Below, in pieces: positions 19,300 through 28,217 of a stretch of DNA of 49,123 nt (its first letter is position 1; the number at the start of each line of letters is the position of its first letter). The notes beneath the pieces were generated by a model that ran no database searches, was not told the DNA's origin, and saw only the letters and a program-made list of their open reading frames with translations. A program made the translations under genes and the position numbers. Source of the DNA: Flavobacteriales bacterium (lineage in GTDB: Bacteria; Bacteroidota; Bacteroidia; NS11-12g; UBA955); contig CANHQZ010000013.1 in NCBI GenBank assembly GCA_947463125.1, positions 1-49,123 on the forward strand, read 5' to 3'.

Positions 19300-21123
19300 A
19301 TGACTGGCATTTTATGCTGCATATCGCTTCTGCTTTCGGCTCCGGATACATTTCCGGCCTCAGATACTGCTGTTATCCACGGCAAGCGCCATCAGGTGGC
19401 ATCGGTAGGAAAGAATGTAATCCATATTGAATCCGGTTCCGGCAATTTGCTCAATCAGGATCTCGCATCAGCGGGACTTAGTATCAGGCAGTATGGCCCT
19501 TCAGGAATTGGTACCCTGAGTCGCCGTGGCGCCGATCCCGCCCAGCTGCAAATTCTTTGGAATGGGATCGTGCTGAATAATCCCATGCTTGGTATGACGG
19601 ATTTGAGTTTGTTGCAAAATGATGCCTCCACCCGAATATCGCTTACCGAAGGCAGCAGCGGATCTCTTTATGGCAGTGGCAGTGTAGGCGGCACACTGGC
19701 GCTTCAGCACGCCCATCCCGTAAAAATGGGAGAGCACGTTTCCGCATCTATTCTTACCGGCAGCTTCGGCAGGATGCAGGCGCATGGCGATTTTGGCATT
19801 CGCAAACGAAGATCTTATCTTGTCTGGGACAATCAATGGTTTCAAATTAACAATGACTTCCCGTATAAAATAGGTAACGAAAATGCCGGCAAGATGCAGT
19901 TTGCTGTCAGAGATCAGCTTAGGAGCCGCATTTCAGCCGGTTTTCATCTCAAAAAATGGGACTTTGGAGCACATGCTGAATGGCAAAATGGGAGTCGTGG
20001 TCTCGGCACATCGGCCGGTGGAACAACGTCTCTGGGAAACCAGGATGACGAAAACCGACGTCTCGCTTTGCATGCGATCTATCATACAAACAAAATTAAA
20101 TGGGTGCAGCGATTCGGTGTGATTGATGACAGAATCATTTTTCAGATGCCGGGCAATGGGACACCGGACAGCAGCCGTTCTCAAAGCGTGCAGCTACAGC
20201 AGGAATTGCATTTTCACATCGGCAAGTGGAATGCCATCGCCGGTGCCGATCTTTGGCGTGTCACCGGCAATACGCGGCAATATGCCCGCAGTATCGAACA
20301 AGTGTTTCCGGCGCAATTTGTGGCGTTGTACAGGCAAAGCCGTAATTACCGCATTGCCGCAAGCAGTCGCTGGGAATGGCATGAACGAATTGCTGTGAAT
20401 TCTTTGTCGGCCGAATATGCTATAAATAAAGCGCTGACTGCAAAAGCTGCTATCAGCAATAGTTTCAGGCGCCCTACCCTGAATGATCAATACTGGAGTT
20501 TCGGTGGCAATCCTAATCTCAGGCCGGAAAGCGGAGGAAATGCCGAAGCCGGCGTGGTTGCAGGTTATTCAACAGAACACGTAAATTGGGATTTTTCTGC
20601 AACATTCTGGATCAGATACCTTGACAATCCCATTGTTTGGCTGCCTGAAAACAACATTTGGTCTGCCCGAAACATGCAGCGTGGGGATTATCATGGATTT
20701 CAGTTTTCAACCCGGGCTACGGGTGAGCTGGGAAAGGTTCGCTGGCTATGGCAAACCGGGGTGGAATGGTGCAAGACAAGCATGCTCAATAACAATCATC
20801 GTTTTCATGCACTTTTTGTTCCGCGGCTATCCGGTGCCACATCCTTAAAACTAAGCAGAAAACGGTGGTTTTTTCACGCCTCCGGACAGTGGCAAAGCAG
20901 GCGCTATACCAGCACAGATAATTTGAGTTCACTTCCCGGATACGGCTTGCTATCCATGCAAACAGGCCACAATCTGGCATACCGGCATCACGCAATGGTG
21001 TTTTCGGCCGGTGCAGACAATATTCTCAACCAGGACTATGAGGTAATGCCTGGCAGGCCAATGCCGCTGCGCAGTTTTTGGTTAAAAGTCAATATGCAAA
21101 TCAATAAAAACAACGAAAAATGA
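19300..21123 (+). CDS. TonB-dependent receptor, BtuB-like (cobalamin uptake)
   Basis: A 607-residue outer-membrane receptor, close to E. coli BtuB in length. A signal peptide (MTGILCCISLLLSAPD) precedes a plug domain with IRQYGPSGIGTLSRRGADPAQLQILWNGIVLNNPMLG and EGSSGSLYGSGSVGGTLAL, followed by a 22-strand type barrel with the conserved FRRPTLNDQYW and NPNLRPESG signatures. Unlike many SusC-type receptors, there is no N-terminal carboxypeptidase-like domain. The cobalamin substrate is inferred from the riboswitch directly upstream and the BtuG-like gene downstream. The C-terminus runs past the last barrel strand as a short hydrophilic tail (INKNNEK) overlapping the start of the next gene by 4 nt. 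Confidence 0.92.
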   Translation: MTGILCCISLLLSAPDTFPASDTAVIHGKRHQVASVGKNVIHIESGSGNLLNQDLASAGLSIRQYGPSGIGTLSRRGADPAQLQILWNGIVLNNPMLGMTDLSLLQNDASTRISLTEGSSGSLYGSGSVGGTLALQHAHPVKMGEHVSASILTGSFGRMQAHGDFGIRKRRSYLVWDNQWFQINNDFPYKIGNENAGKMQFAVRDQLRSRISAGFHLKKWDFGAHAEWQNGSRGLGTSAGGTTSLGNQDDENRRLALHAIYHTNKIKWVQRFGVIDDRIIFQMPGNGTPDSSRSQSVQLQQELHFHIGKWNAIAGADLWRVTGNTRQYARSIEQVFPAQFVALYRQSRNYRIAASSRWEWHERIAVNSLSAEYAINKALTAKAAISNSFRRPTLNDQYWSFGGNPNLRPESGGNAEAGVVAGYSTEHVNWDFSATFWIRYLDNPIVWLPENNIWSARNMQRGDYHGFQFSTRATGELGKVRWLWQTGVEWCKTSMLNNNHRFHALFVPRLSGATSLKLSRKRWFFHASGQWQSRRYTSTDNLSSLPGYGLLSMQTGHNLAYRHHAMVFSAGADNILNQDYEVMPGRPMPLRSFWLKVNMQINKNNEK

Positions 21124-22103
21124 ATATGGTAAAAACAATCTCTATTGCAATGCTGTGCAGTCTGGCATTGTCAGTTAATGCCCAGGTTGCTGAGGGCTTT
21201 GAAAATGCTTTGCCCGACACGGTAAATGTGCTCAATGGGAGCAATGGAAGCAAGTTTCATTATTTCAATACCGGTGAAATGACTTTTCCGGTAAAGTGGG
21301 ATACTGCCTTTAAATACTGGGCGAGCGGCTGGGCTATGTCAAAAACTAAATACAACACCGTAGAAGCACCGGATTATGTAAAACATCTTTATGGGGCAGC
21401 TCCCGGTTCAGGAGTGGAAAATGCAAACGCAAAGTCTTTCATGGTGGGGCAAAGCGGAAGTTTCTTTTTTCTGCAGAGAAGAAATGCAAATGATTTTCCG
21501 CTGAAGGGGTTTTACGTGAGCAATTCAACCTATGCATACAACAGCATGAAGTTTGGCGATATGTTTGCCAAAAAATTTGGGGGTGCAAGCGGCAATGACC
21601 AGGATTCCTTTGTTCTCATCATTTACTGTTACAAAAAAAGCAAGCCGGTAGACAGCCAGCGGGTTGTGCTGGCCGATTTTCGTTTCTCCGATTCCAATAA
21701 AGATTTTATCCTGAATCAGTGGAAGTTTGTGGCCCTGAAAGATGCCTATACTGACAGCATTGCATTTGATCTGGTGAGTTCGGATAACGGGCAGTTCGGT
21801 ATGAATACCCCTGCATTCTTTGTACTGGATGGGGTGGAGTTTTATGGTTTTAATTCCGTGAAAACCAAGCAGCAGTCATATAGGATTTTTCCCGTTCCTG
21901 CTACCGATATGCTAAATGTTAAATCAGAATCTGAGTTGATTTCTGCTACTGTTTGGGATTATTCAGGTAAAGCCCTGATCGGTGCAGTTGTGGCAGGTAA
22001 CAGCGCTCAGATTCCGGTTGCTAAATTGCCGAATGGCACTTACGTGCTGCAGGTTGTAACCCGATCCGGCGCATTTACCGAAACTATACAGGTAGTGAGA
22101 TAA
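21120..22103 (+). CDS. DUF4465 protein with T9SS sorting domain, B12 locus
   Basis: A 327-residue secreted protein. The signal peptide ends SLALSVNAQ; the core (about 25-240) is DUF4465, recognised from F-E-N...G...F.N....WASGWAMS, followed by a long beta-rich jelly-roll-like region with VLADFRFSD and FFVLDGVEFY. The last ~75 residues form a type A T9SS domain: YRIFPVPATDMLNV, then LPNGTYVLQV and a terminal QVVR. DUF4465 proteins recur beside TonB receptors under B12 riboswitches in Bacteroidota; a surface B12-binding role, like BtuH of gut species, is a plausible inference but not proven by sequence. It overlaps the receptor stop by ATGA and the next gene by 1 nt. Starts at 21120 or 21126 are both possible. 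Confidence 0.85.
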   Translation: MNMVKTISIAMLCSLALSVNAQVAEGFENALPDTVNVLNGSNGSKFHYFNTGEMTFPVKWDTAFKYWASGWAMSKTKYNTVEAPDYVKHLYGAAPGSGVENANAKSFMVGQSGSFFFLQRRNANDFPLKGFYVSNSTYAYNSMKFGDMFAKKFGGASGNDQDSFVLIIYCYKKSKPVDSQRVVLADFRFSDSNKDFILNQWKFVALKDAYTDSIAFDLVSSDNGQFGMNTPAFFVLDGVEFYGFNSVKTKQQSYRIFPVPATDMLNVKSESELISATVWDYSGKALIGAVVAGNSAQIPVAKLPNGTYVLQVVTRSGAFTETIQVVR

Positions 22104-23107
22104 TGAGGATTTTGTCAGGCATCTTGGTTCTTACGGTTTTTCTTTTCGCATGCCGGAAAGAAAAACCGTTGCCTGAAAAAGTAAATGCCGGCTCAGGAAC
22201 TGTACTGGTGCTGAACGAGGGAAATTTTATGTGGGCCAATGCCGGTGTGGATGTATATAACCTTGATTCGGCAACACTGCAGTCCAATGTGTATCAGAAA
22301 GTAAACGGAAAACCACTGGGTGATGTACTTCAAAGCGGTAGCATCATTAACGGCGATGTATGGCTGGTAGTTAATAATTCAGGAAAAATTGTGGTGCTGG
22401 ACAGCCAAACACTGAAAGAAAAATACAGCATCACCGGACTGGGATCGCCGAGATATGCCGTAAAAGCCGGCAATCACGTTTGGATTTCTGACTTGTATTC
22501 TGGCAAAATACAGGTGCGCGATGCAACGGGAAAACAGCTAATTCAACAGATACCTGCGGGTGTATGGACCGAGCAAATGGTGGCAGTAGGGGAAAATGTG
22601 TGGGTGGCCTGCTATGATGGCTGGTTGAGGAAATATCATGCGGCTGATTTCAATATCATTGACAGCAGCTATGTGGGAAAAGGTCTTCGCTGGATCAGCA
22701 AGGATAAAAACAATTGCGTTTGGGCACTGGCATCTTTCAATGACAGCGGATACAGCCGTCTGCAGCAATGGTCTGAAAATGGCAGCAAGCTAAAAGCCTT
22801 TACCATGCCACTATCCGGCTATGCATCATCGCTTTGTATGAACGCAAAGCGTGATAGTTTGTATTATTTGGCCAATGGCCTGTATTGCATGGGAACAGAG
22901 ACAGTGCAACTGCCCTTAAAACCCGTATTTACAAGGGCCGGGAGCAATTTTTATAACATATCTCACCACCCTCGCAGGAATCTGTTGTTACTCTGTGATG
23001 CCGCCGATTATGTGTCTAAAGGGAAGGTGTATCTGTTGGATGCATCCGGAAATGAAATTAGGTCTTTTACGGCAGGTATCATTCCCTCCGGCTTCGTGTT
23101 TTATTGA
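22103..23107 (+). CDS. BtuG-like beta-propeller lipoprotein (cobalamin capture)
   Basis: A 334-residue lipoprotein. The signal peptide ends in lipobox LFAC (Cys17) followed by charged residues RKEK. The mature chain is a run of short YncE/DUF5074-type propeller blades: TVLVLNEGNF, VDVYNLDSATL, SGSIINGDVWLVVNNSGKIVVLDSQTL, GSPRYAVKAGNHVWISDLYSGKIQV and VYLLDASGNEI. This is the organisation of BtuG, the surface lipoprotein that passes cobalamin to BtuB in gut Bacteroides (established knowledge); assignment here rests on fold pattern and locus. The ATG overlaps the stop of the DUF4465 gene. It is the last gene of the riboswitch operon. Confidence 0.85.
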   Translation: MRILSGILVLTVFLFACRKEKPLPEKVNAGSGTVLVLNEGNFMWANAGVDVYNLDSATLQSNVYQKVNGKPLGDVLQSGSIINGDVWLVVNNSGKIVVLDSQTLKEKYSITGLGSPRYAVKAGNHVWISDLYSGKIQVRDATGKQLIQQIPAGVWTEQMVAVGENVWVACYDGWLRKYHAADFNIIDSSYVGKGLRWISKDKNNCVWALASFNDSGYSRLQQWSENGSKLKAFTMPLSGYASSLCMNAKRDSLYYLANGLYCMGTETVQLPLKPVFTRAGSNFYNISHHPRRNLLLLCDAADYVSKGKVYLLDASGNEIRSFTAGIIPSGFVFY

Positions 23108-23135
23108 TGCAGCCGCATACTCGGCACGAAATATG

Positions 23136-23143
23136 TAACTTTG
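23136..23143 (+). promoter_or_regulatory. -7 promoter element of the LptF/G gene (TAACTTTG)
   Basis: A perfect TAnnTTTG match in the short gap after the B12 operon, 31 nt before the ATG at 23175. The -33 element is not clear. Confidence 0.5.
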
Positions 23144-23174
23144 AAGCCGTCTCCGATTGAAGCCGGAACTGTTT

Positions 23175-24713
23175 ATGTCGGTTAAAAGAACCCTGATAAA
23201 GCGTGTTGACCTCCTGGTCCTTAGGTCCTACATAGGTCCGTTTATGGTCACATTCGTGCTCAGCATGTTTCTTTTTCTGATGCAGTTTCTCTGGAAATAC
23301 ATTGATGAGCTGGTAGGCAAAGGAATAGAGCCGCTCATATTGATGAAACTGATTTTTTACTCTCTGGCCGACCTGGTTCCCATGGCTTTGCCACTCACAG
23401 TTATGGTGGCAGGGTTGATGACGTTTGGCAATCTGAGTGAAAGTTTTGAGCTGGTGGCGCTCAAAGCGAACGGAATTTCTCTTTTCAGAATTCTTAGGCC
23501 GGTTTTTTTACTGATGCTCGGTCTGGCCATGCTCAATTTCTTTTTCATGAATATTGTGATTCCCAAGGCCAATCTGGAGGCCAAGGCTTTGCTGTGGGAT
23601 CTTAGGCAGAAGAAGCCTGCCTTTAACATACAGGAGGGTGTTTTTTATCAGCAGATTGAAGGTTTTTCCATGCGCATCGGCAAAAAGCTCGCCGATAACG
23701 AGAGTGTGGAAGATGTTCTCATTTATGAATACAAAGGCGATGAAAGCAAGCGACTTAACGTTATCAGAGCTGAAAAGGGAAGTATGGTGCTTTCACCCGA
23801 TAAGCGCACCTTGTTTTTTACGCTATACAACGGTGTGCGCTACGATGAAATGACCAAGAATCCGGATTATTCCCGCACAGCGCCTTTCAACCAGATGCGT
23901 TTTGAGAAACAAAAGATGATTATCGATCTCAGCAGCCTGGATTTAAAGTTTACGGAACGCGATGCCTACAAAGGCGATTACAGGCTTATGAATATTCGTG
24001 AACTGAACCGTGAGTTGGATACTGCGGATCTAAGAATCCAAAAGCAAAAGTCCGATAATGCTGGGTTTTTGGCTAGATACCTTCATTTACCCGGCGTACT
24101 TGGGAATAAACCTAAGCCGGAATTAAACAAAAACACCCCTTCAAAGTTGCGGTTCATCATGCCGAGGCATCAATCAGGTCAGGAGCAAGAACAGATGAAT
24201 ATTATTGCCGGTGCCATTAATAATGCAAGGGGATTTAAAGGAACCCTGGATGGTCTGATAACCGGGCTGAAATACGAAGAGGAACAGCTTGCACCTTACA
24301 AAGTAGAATGGCACAAGAAGTTTACTTTGTCGGTTTTGCTCATTATGCTGTTCTTGATTTCCGCGCCGCTGGGAGCCATAATAAGAAAGGGTGGCATAGG
24401 TATGCCGCTCGTAATTAGTGTATTACTCTTTGTGCTGTTTTATGCCATTAATCTGGTTGGTGAGAAAATAGGGAAGGAAGGAGTGCTGCCCATCTGGGCC
24501 GGTATGTGGATGAGCAGTGCCATTTTGTTGCCGGTAGGAATCTACATTACCGTCAAAGCGGCTTCAGACAGCGCCATACTTAGCCTTGAAGCCTATCAAA
24601 AGTTCTTTAACCGACTGTTTTGGGTAACGATTAAGAATGAAAACGGGGAAACGGATGCATCTGCCAAGAAAGAACTCCGTCTGCTCGCCCTGCTCAAAAG
24701 AAACAAATCATGA
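23175..24713 (+). CDS. LptF/LptG family LPS export permease
   Basis: A 512-residue YjgP/YjgQ-type permease. In the Lpt system two such subunits with LptB extract LPS from the inner membrane. The N-terminal membrane half has several hydrophobic helices (about residues 20-125), including the DELVGKGIE loop and MALPLTVMVAGLMTFG. A periplasmic beta-jellyroll follows (about 140-290), then a C-terminal membrane half starting KKFTLSVLLIMLFLISAPLGAIIRKGGIG, the family signature. At over 500 residues it is longer than the E. coli proteins (about 360) owing to the linker near 270-370, usual in Bacteroidota. I use ATG 23175 rather than TTG 23157. It overlaps the glycosyltransferase by ATGA. Confidence 0.92.
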   Translation: MSVKRTLIKRVDLLVLRSYIGPFMVTFVLSMFLFLMQFLWKYIDELVGKGIEPLILMKLIFYSLADLVPMALPLTVMVAGLMTFGNLSESFELVALKANGISLFRILRPVFLLMLGLAMLNFFFMNIVIPKANLEAKALLWDLRQKKPAFNIQEGVFYQQIEGFSMRIGKKLADNESVEDVLIYEYKGDESKRLNVIRAEKGSMVLSPDKRTLFFTLYNGVRYDEMTKNPDYSRTAPFNQMRFEKQKMIIDLSSLDLKFTERDAYKGDYRLMNIRELNRELDTADLRIQKQKSDNAGFLARYLHLPGVLGNKPKPELNKNTPSKLRFIMPRHQSGQEQEQMNIIAGAINNARGFKGTLDGLITGLKYEEEQLAPYKVEWHKKFTLSVLLIMLFLISAPLGAIIRKGGIGMPLVISVLLFVLFYAINLVGEKIGKEGVLPIWAGMWMSSAILLPVGIYITVKAASDSAILSLEAYQKFFNRLFWVTIKNENGETDASAKKELRLLALLKRNKS

Positions 24714-25915
24714 AAATTTTGGTGGTGGGCAGTCGCATTCCCTGGCCATTGCACGACGGTGGCGCCATTGCAACCTATCAGCTGCTAAAAGGTCTATCAG
24801 ACCAAGGTGCGGAGGTGGTGTATTTTAGTTTCAATACGCGCAAACATTTTGTTGACCGTGAGCAGATTGAAAGGCATTTCCCATTTTGCAAAGTGGTGGA
24901 TATACCGCTGGACGCGAATCCAACAATTACAGGGGCGCTCCTGGCCCTTTTGCAGGGTAAGAATTACAATATTTCACGTTTTGAGAATGAAACAGCAAAA
25001 CGCCGGTTTGCTGATTTGCTGAGCAGCGAAACGTTTGATCTGGTGCAGCTGGAAGGGTTGTATGCAAGTCCCTTTCTTGATGTTGTCACTGAAGCAGGAA
25101 TCCCTGTTGTATTGCGTCAGCATAATGCGGAGTTCCAAATTTGGGAACGCCTGGCAAAAAAAGAACGAAACCCACTGAAAAGCCTGTATTACAGAATATT
25201 GTCCGCTCAGTTGAAAACCTATGAGACAGGCATACTCAGACGCGTTCAGGCAATCGTGCCTATATCGCCGGCCGACCGGGATTTGTTTACCGCTCTTGCA
25301 CCCGGAAAACCCATGTATCTGCTTCCGGTGGGACTCACTGAAGCGATAACTGACAGACCTGCGTTTCGGCCGGAGACTTTTTTTCACCTTGGCAGCATGG
25401 AATGGATTCCAAATGTAGAAGCAGTTAAGTGGCTGGTACATGAGGTATGGCCGTTGGTGAGATCTGCATTGCCCGAGGCTAAACTTCATCTGGCGGGTAA
25501 AGGCCTGCAAAAACAGGATAATCGCTTTAGCGGACCTGGCATTACAGTAGAAGGGGAAATTGATAATGCGCAGCACTTTATGCAATCTCACGGTGTGATG
25601 CTGGTACCTGTATTCGTAGCCGGCGGTATACGTGTGAAAATACTGGAAGCCTTTAATTTGGGAGTGCCTGTTGTTAGCACGGATATTGGTGTGCAGGGAA
25701 TACACGCCGCAAATGAAAAAGAATTGCTGCTGGCAAACACAGCACGGGAATTTGCCACCGCCATGATTCGTATGCAACAGGAACCTGCACGGAGAGAATC
25801 TATGGTTGCAAATTCCCGCAGTTTGATTGATAGGGAATATCAAGTCGGTAAACTGATTTCAGGATTGTTGGATTTTTACCGCCAAATTCTCGATAGTACT
25901 CAGTTTAAGGACTGA
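24710..25915 (+). CDS. Glycosyltransferase family 4 protein
   Basis: A 401-residue GT-B glycosyltransferase. The N-terminal domain begins with the acceptor-side ILVVGSRIPWPLHDGGAI loop, then LLKGLSDQGAEVVYFSF. The C-terminal nucleotide-sugar domain includes FHLGSMEWIPNVEAVKWL, LAGKG, and the retaining GT4 E-x7-E region seen as RVKILEAFNLGVPVVSTDIGVQGI. The N-terminus lacks a signal peptide, so it acts at the cytosolic membrane face. The start overlaps the LptF/G gene (ATGA), which suggests a role in LPS or other envelope glycan assembly. The acceptor and sugar are not determinable. Confidence 0.9.
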   Translation: MKILVVGSRIPWPLHDGGAIATYQLLKGLSDQGAEVVYFSFNTRKHFVDREQIERHFPFCKVVDIPLDANPTITGALLALLQGKNYNISRFENETAKRRFADLLSSETFDLVQLEGLYASPFLDVVTEAGIPVVLRQHNAEFQIWERLAKKERNPLKSLYYRILSAQLKTYETGILRRVQAIVPISPADRDLFTALAPGKPMYLLPVGLTEAITDRPAFRPETFFHLGSMEWIPNVEAVKWLVHEVWPLVRSALPEAKLHLAGKGLQKQDNRFSGPGITVEGEIDNAQHFMQSHGVMLVPVFVAGGIRVKILEAFNLGVPVVSTDIGVQGIHAANEKELLLANTAREFATAMIRMQQEPARRESMVANSRSLIDREYQVGKLISGLLDFYRQILDSTQFKD

Positions 25916-25964
25916 AAAGGCTAATTGAAAGTTTGATATTTTTGTTCCTGAGTTTTTCTGTGTT

Positions 25965-25993
25965 TTGATTGCGAATCAAAAGCTGTAAATTTG
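25965..25993 (+). promoter_or_regulatory. Promoter of the ABC exporter
   Basis: TTG (25965-25967), an 18-nt spacer and TAAATTTG (25986-25993) match the consensus. Because it lies inside the longest possible frame (from TTG 25969), it argues for the later TTG start at 26005. Confidence 0.6.
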
Positions 25994-26004
25994 TTGAAAC
26001 GAAT

Positions 26005-27747
26005 TTGAAGTTATTGTTCACCTATATCCGTCCCCAATCGGGAACCGTTTTGCTTGCATTGTTTCTGGCCTCGGTCTCTCAGATTTTTTCCATGCTCGAC
26101 CCCTGGGTGGGCAGAAACATCATAGATCAGTACTTGCTGAAACACACTGCGTATTCGGGATCGGATTTTGCTTCAGGGGTTATTGGCTGGCTGCTTCTGG
26201 GTATTTCATTTGCGATGGTCAGTCGCATTGCCAAAAACCTGCAGGACTATTTTATTAATGTTGCGATGCAGCAGGTGGGTGCAAATCTTTTCATGGACGG
26301 GATAAAACATACCATGGAGCTTCCGTTTGAGGTCTTCGAAGACCGCCGAAGTGGTGAAACCCTGAATGTGCTGCAAAAGGTGAGAACAGATACGGAAAAG
26401 CTGATGACGATGGCTGTGGGTTTACTTTACGCCAGTGTGGTGGGAGTTTGTGTGGTTTTTGTGGCGAGCTTTATGGTTCACTGGTTGATTGCGCCTGCTT
26501 TTCTCACGGCGATGCTGGTGGTAGGCATTTCCAGTTCTTTTCTTAGCAGAAAAATTAAATCGGTTCAAAAAAATATCGTTGCAGAGACAGGTGCGCTTGC
26601 CGGAACCACCACCGAAAGTTTGCGCAACATTGAGCTGGTAAAAAGTCTTGGGCTTATTGGTCAGGAAATACGACGTATTCGGATAAATACGTTAAAAATA
26701 CTGGGTCTGGAACTAATCAAGGTAAAGAAAATAAGAACACTGGGTTTTGTGCAGGGCACAACGGTAAACCTGATGCGCAATTTACTGCTGCTGTTTTTGA
26801 GCTGGATGGTTTTTACAGGCAGGATAACACCGGGTATGTATATTCAGTTTTTGTTCTACACCTTCTTTATTTTCAATCCCCTTCAGGAATTGGGAACCTT
26901 CATTCAGGTTTGGCGCGAAGCGCAGGTAAGCCTTTCGCGCTACAGGGAGTTGCTGGATACCCCGAGGGAGCCTGAGCCTGCAGAGCCGATGGCTCTTGGC
27001 AAAGTGGAAAAAATTGCTTTCACTGATGTTTCCTTTCGTCATCGCTCATCCACACGATTGGCACTTCAGCATATCAACATTACTTTGAAAAAAGGCGAAA
27101 CCGCAGCAGTTGTGGGGCCCAGTGGCAGCGGTAAAAGTACTTTGGTGAAGCTGTTGGTGGGTCTCTACAAGCCTGAAACAGGTCAATTATATTACAACGA
27201 CATTCCTTCCGGTCAGATTCAGTTATCTGAGTTGCGGAAAAAACTGGGTGTGGTAAGCCAGGAAAGCCAGCTATTCAGCGGAACTCTGAGAGAAAATTTG
27301 CAGTTTGTGAGTCCGGATGCTACCGATGAAGATATGCAGCAAGCGCTCATAAAATCAGCAGCCCAGGGCTTGCTGAATCGCTGCGAAAACGGCCTGGACA
27401 CCACCATTGGGGAAGGGGGAATTAAAGTTTCCGGTGGGGAGAAGCAGCGAATTTCCATAGCCCGGGCATTGCTCAGAAATCCCGATGTAATGGTGTTTGA
27501 TGAAGCAACAAGTGCATTAGACAGCCTAACAGAAAGGGAAATTACGCAAACCATTCGCGAAATCAGCAATCAGAAAGACCGCATCAACGTAATGATAGCA
27601 CACAGGCTCAGCACCATTATGCATGCCGATTGTATTTATGTGTTGGAAAAAGGATTGATTACCGAACAGGGAACACACGATGAACTATTGGCATCAAAAG
27701 GGCTGTATTATGCCATGTGGCGTCAGCAAATCGGTGAATCGGATTAA
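26005..27747 (+). CDS. ABC exporter, MsbA-like (fused permease and ATPase)
   Basis: A 580-residue half-transporter. Six transmembrane helices span about residues 10-300. The nucleotide-binding domain follows with Walker A GPSGSGKST, the Q-loop VSQESQLF, signature VSGGEKQR, Walker B VMVFDEATSALD and H-loop AHRLST. This is the MsbA/lipid-exporter-like arrangement. The start is uncertain: the longest frame begins at TTG 25969, but a -33/-7 promoter lies inside that extension, so TTG at 26005, giving the family-typical MKLLFTYIRP, is preferred. It follows an LptF/G-GT pair, so lipid or LPS export is plausible. Its TAA overlaps the stop of the convergent GNAT gene by 3 bases. Confidence 0.92.
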   Translation: MKLLFTYIRPQSGTVLLALFLASVSQIFSMLDPWVGRNIIDQYLLKHTAYSGSDFASGVIGWLLLGISFAMVSRIAKNLQDYFINVAMQQVGANLFMDGIKHTMELPFEVFEDRRSGETLNVLQKVRTDTEKLMTMAVGLLYASVVGVCVVFVASFMVHWLIAPAFLTAMLVVGISSSFLSRKIKSVQKNIVAETGALAGTTTESLRNIELVKSLGLIGQEIRRIRINTLKILGLELIKVKKIRTLGFVQGTTVNLMRNLLLLFLSWMVFTGRITPGMYIQFLFYTFFIFNPLQELGTFIQVWREAQVSLSRYRELLDTPREPEPAEPMALGKVEKIAFTDVSFRHRSSTRLALQHINITLKKGETAAVVGPSGSGKSTLVKLLVGLYKPETGQLYYNDIPSGQIQLSELRKKLGVVSQESQLFSGTLRENLQFVSPDATDEDMQQALIKSAAQGLLNRCENGLDTTIGEGGIKVSGGEKQRISIARALLRNPDVMVFDEATSALDSLTEREITQTIREISNQKDRINVMIAHRLSTIMHADCIYVLEKGLITEQGTHDELLASKGLYYAMWRQQIGESD

Positions 27748-28163
27748 ACCGTTTTACTCATTTTAAAATGAGGAATCTCGCATTCCCAGAATCGCTCACC
27801 TACAGGCTCGAACCCAAATTTGGCATAAAAATCAAGGGCATGCTCCTGGGCGTGCATGTAGGCGTAGGCCCCTTTTTCAAGCCGTTGTAAACAGCCTTCA
27901 ACGAGTGCGGCTCCCACTCCCTTGCCGCGGTAAGCTGCAAGCACTGCAAATCGTTCCAGTTTGGTTCCGTTTGCTGTTTTTCGAATTCTGGCAGTTCCGC
28001 AGGGAACCCCGTTGTATCGGGCCAGCAAATGGGTGCAGGCATTTTCAAATTCATCGTATTCTTCTTCCGGATTTACCTTTTGCTCAATAACAAAAACCTG
28101 CCGGCGTATTTCAAAGGCCTGTTCCAAATCCTTTGCGGTTAAAATTGGGGATACTTCTGTCAT
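27744..28163 (-). CDS. GNAT family N-acetyltransferase
   Basis: A 139-residue GNAT protein. It begins with [21 protein letters not shown], the start typical of ElaA/YjcF-type members, followed by GTARIRKT, the acetyl-CoA P-loop [10 protein letters not shown] and the [14 protein letters not shown] end. The acceptor is unknown. I use ATG 28163; an upstream GTG-type extension to 28193 covers the promoter region. A TATTTTTG element on the minus strand is 27 nt before the ATG. It is divergent from the class I aldolase gene, and its stop codon overlaps that of the ABC exporter. Confidence 0.88.
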   Translation of the reverse strand: MTEVSPILTAKDLEQAFEIRRQVFVIEQKVNPEEEYDEFENACTHLLARYNGVPCGTARIRKTANGTKLERFAVLAAYRGKGVGAALVEGCLQRLEKGAYAYMHAQEHALDFYAKFGFEPVGERFWECEIPHFKMSKTV

Positions 28164-28177
28164 TTTGTGTATTTTTG
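28145..28177 (+). promoter_or_regulatory. Promoter of the class I aldolase gene
   Basis: TTG (28145-28147), a 22-nt spacer and TATTTTTG (28170-28177). It ends 40 nt before the ATG at 28218 and faces the minus-strand element at 28191-28198. Confidence 0.55.
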
Positions 28178-28190
28178 CCGTGATATTGTA

Positions 28191-28198
28191 CAAAAATA
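28191..28198 (-). promoter_or_regulatory. -7 promoter element of the GNAT gene (TATTTTTG)
   Basis: A perfect TAnnTTTG on the minus strand, 27 nt before the GNAT ATG. With the plus-strand element it forms an inverted repeat with 8-bp arms and a 13-nt centre. Confidence 0.45.
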
Positions 28199-28217
28199 CC
28201 GTAAAAAAGAACTACTC

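Noticed and set aside
24974-25843. A 289-codon minus-strand open frame
   Set aside because: It is antisense to the glycosyltransferase and its Cys/His/Tyr-rich sequence looks like a shadow of that gene.
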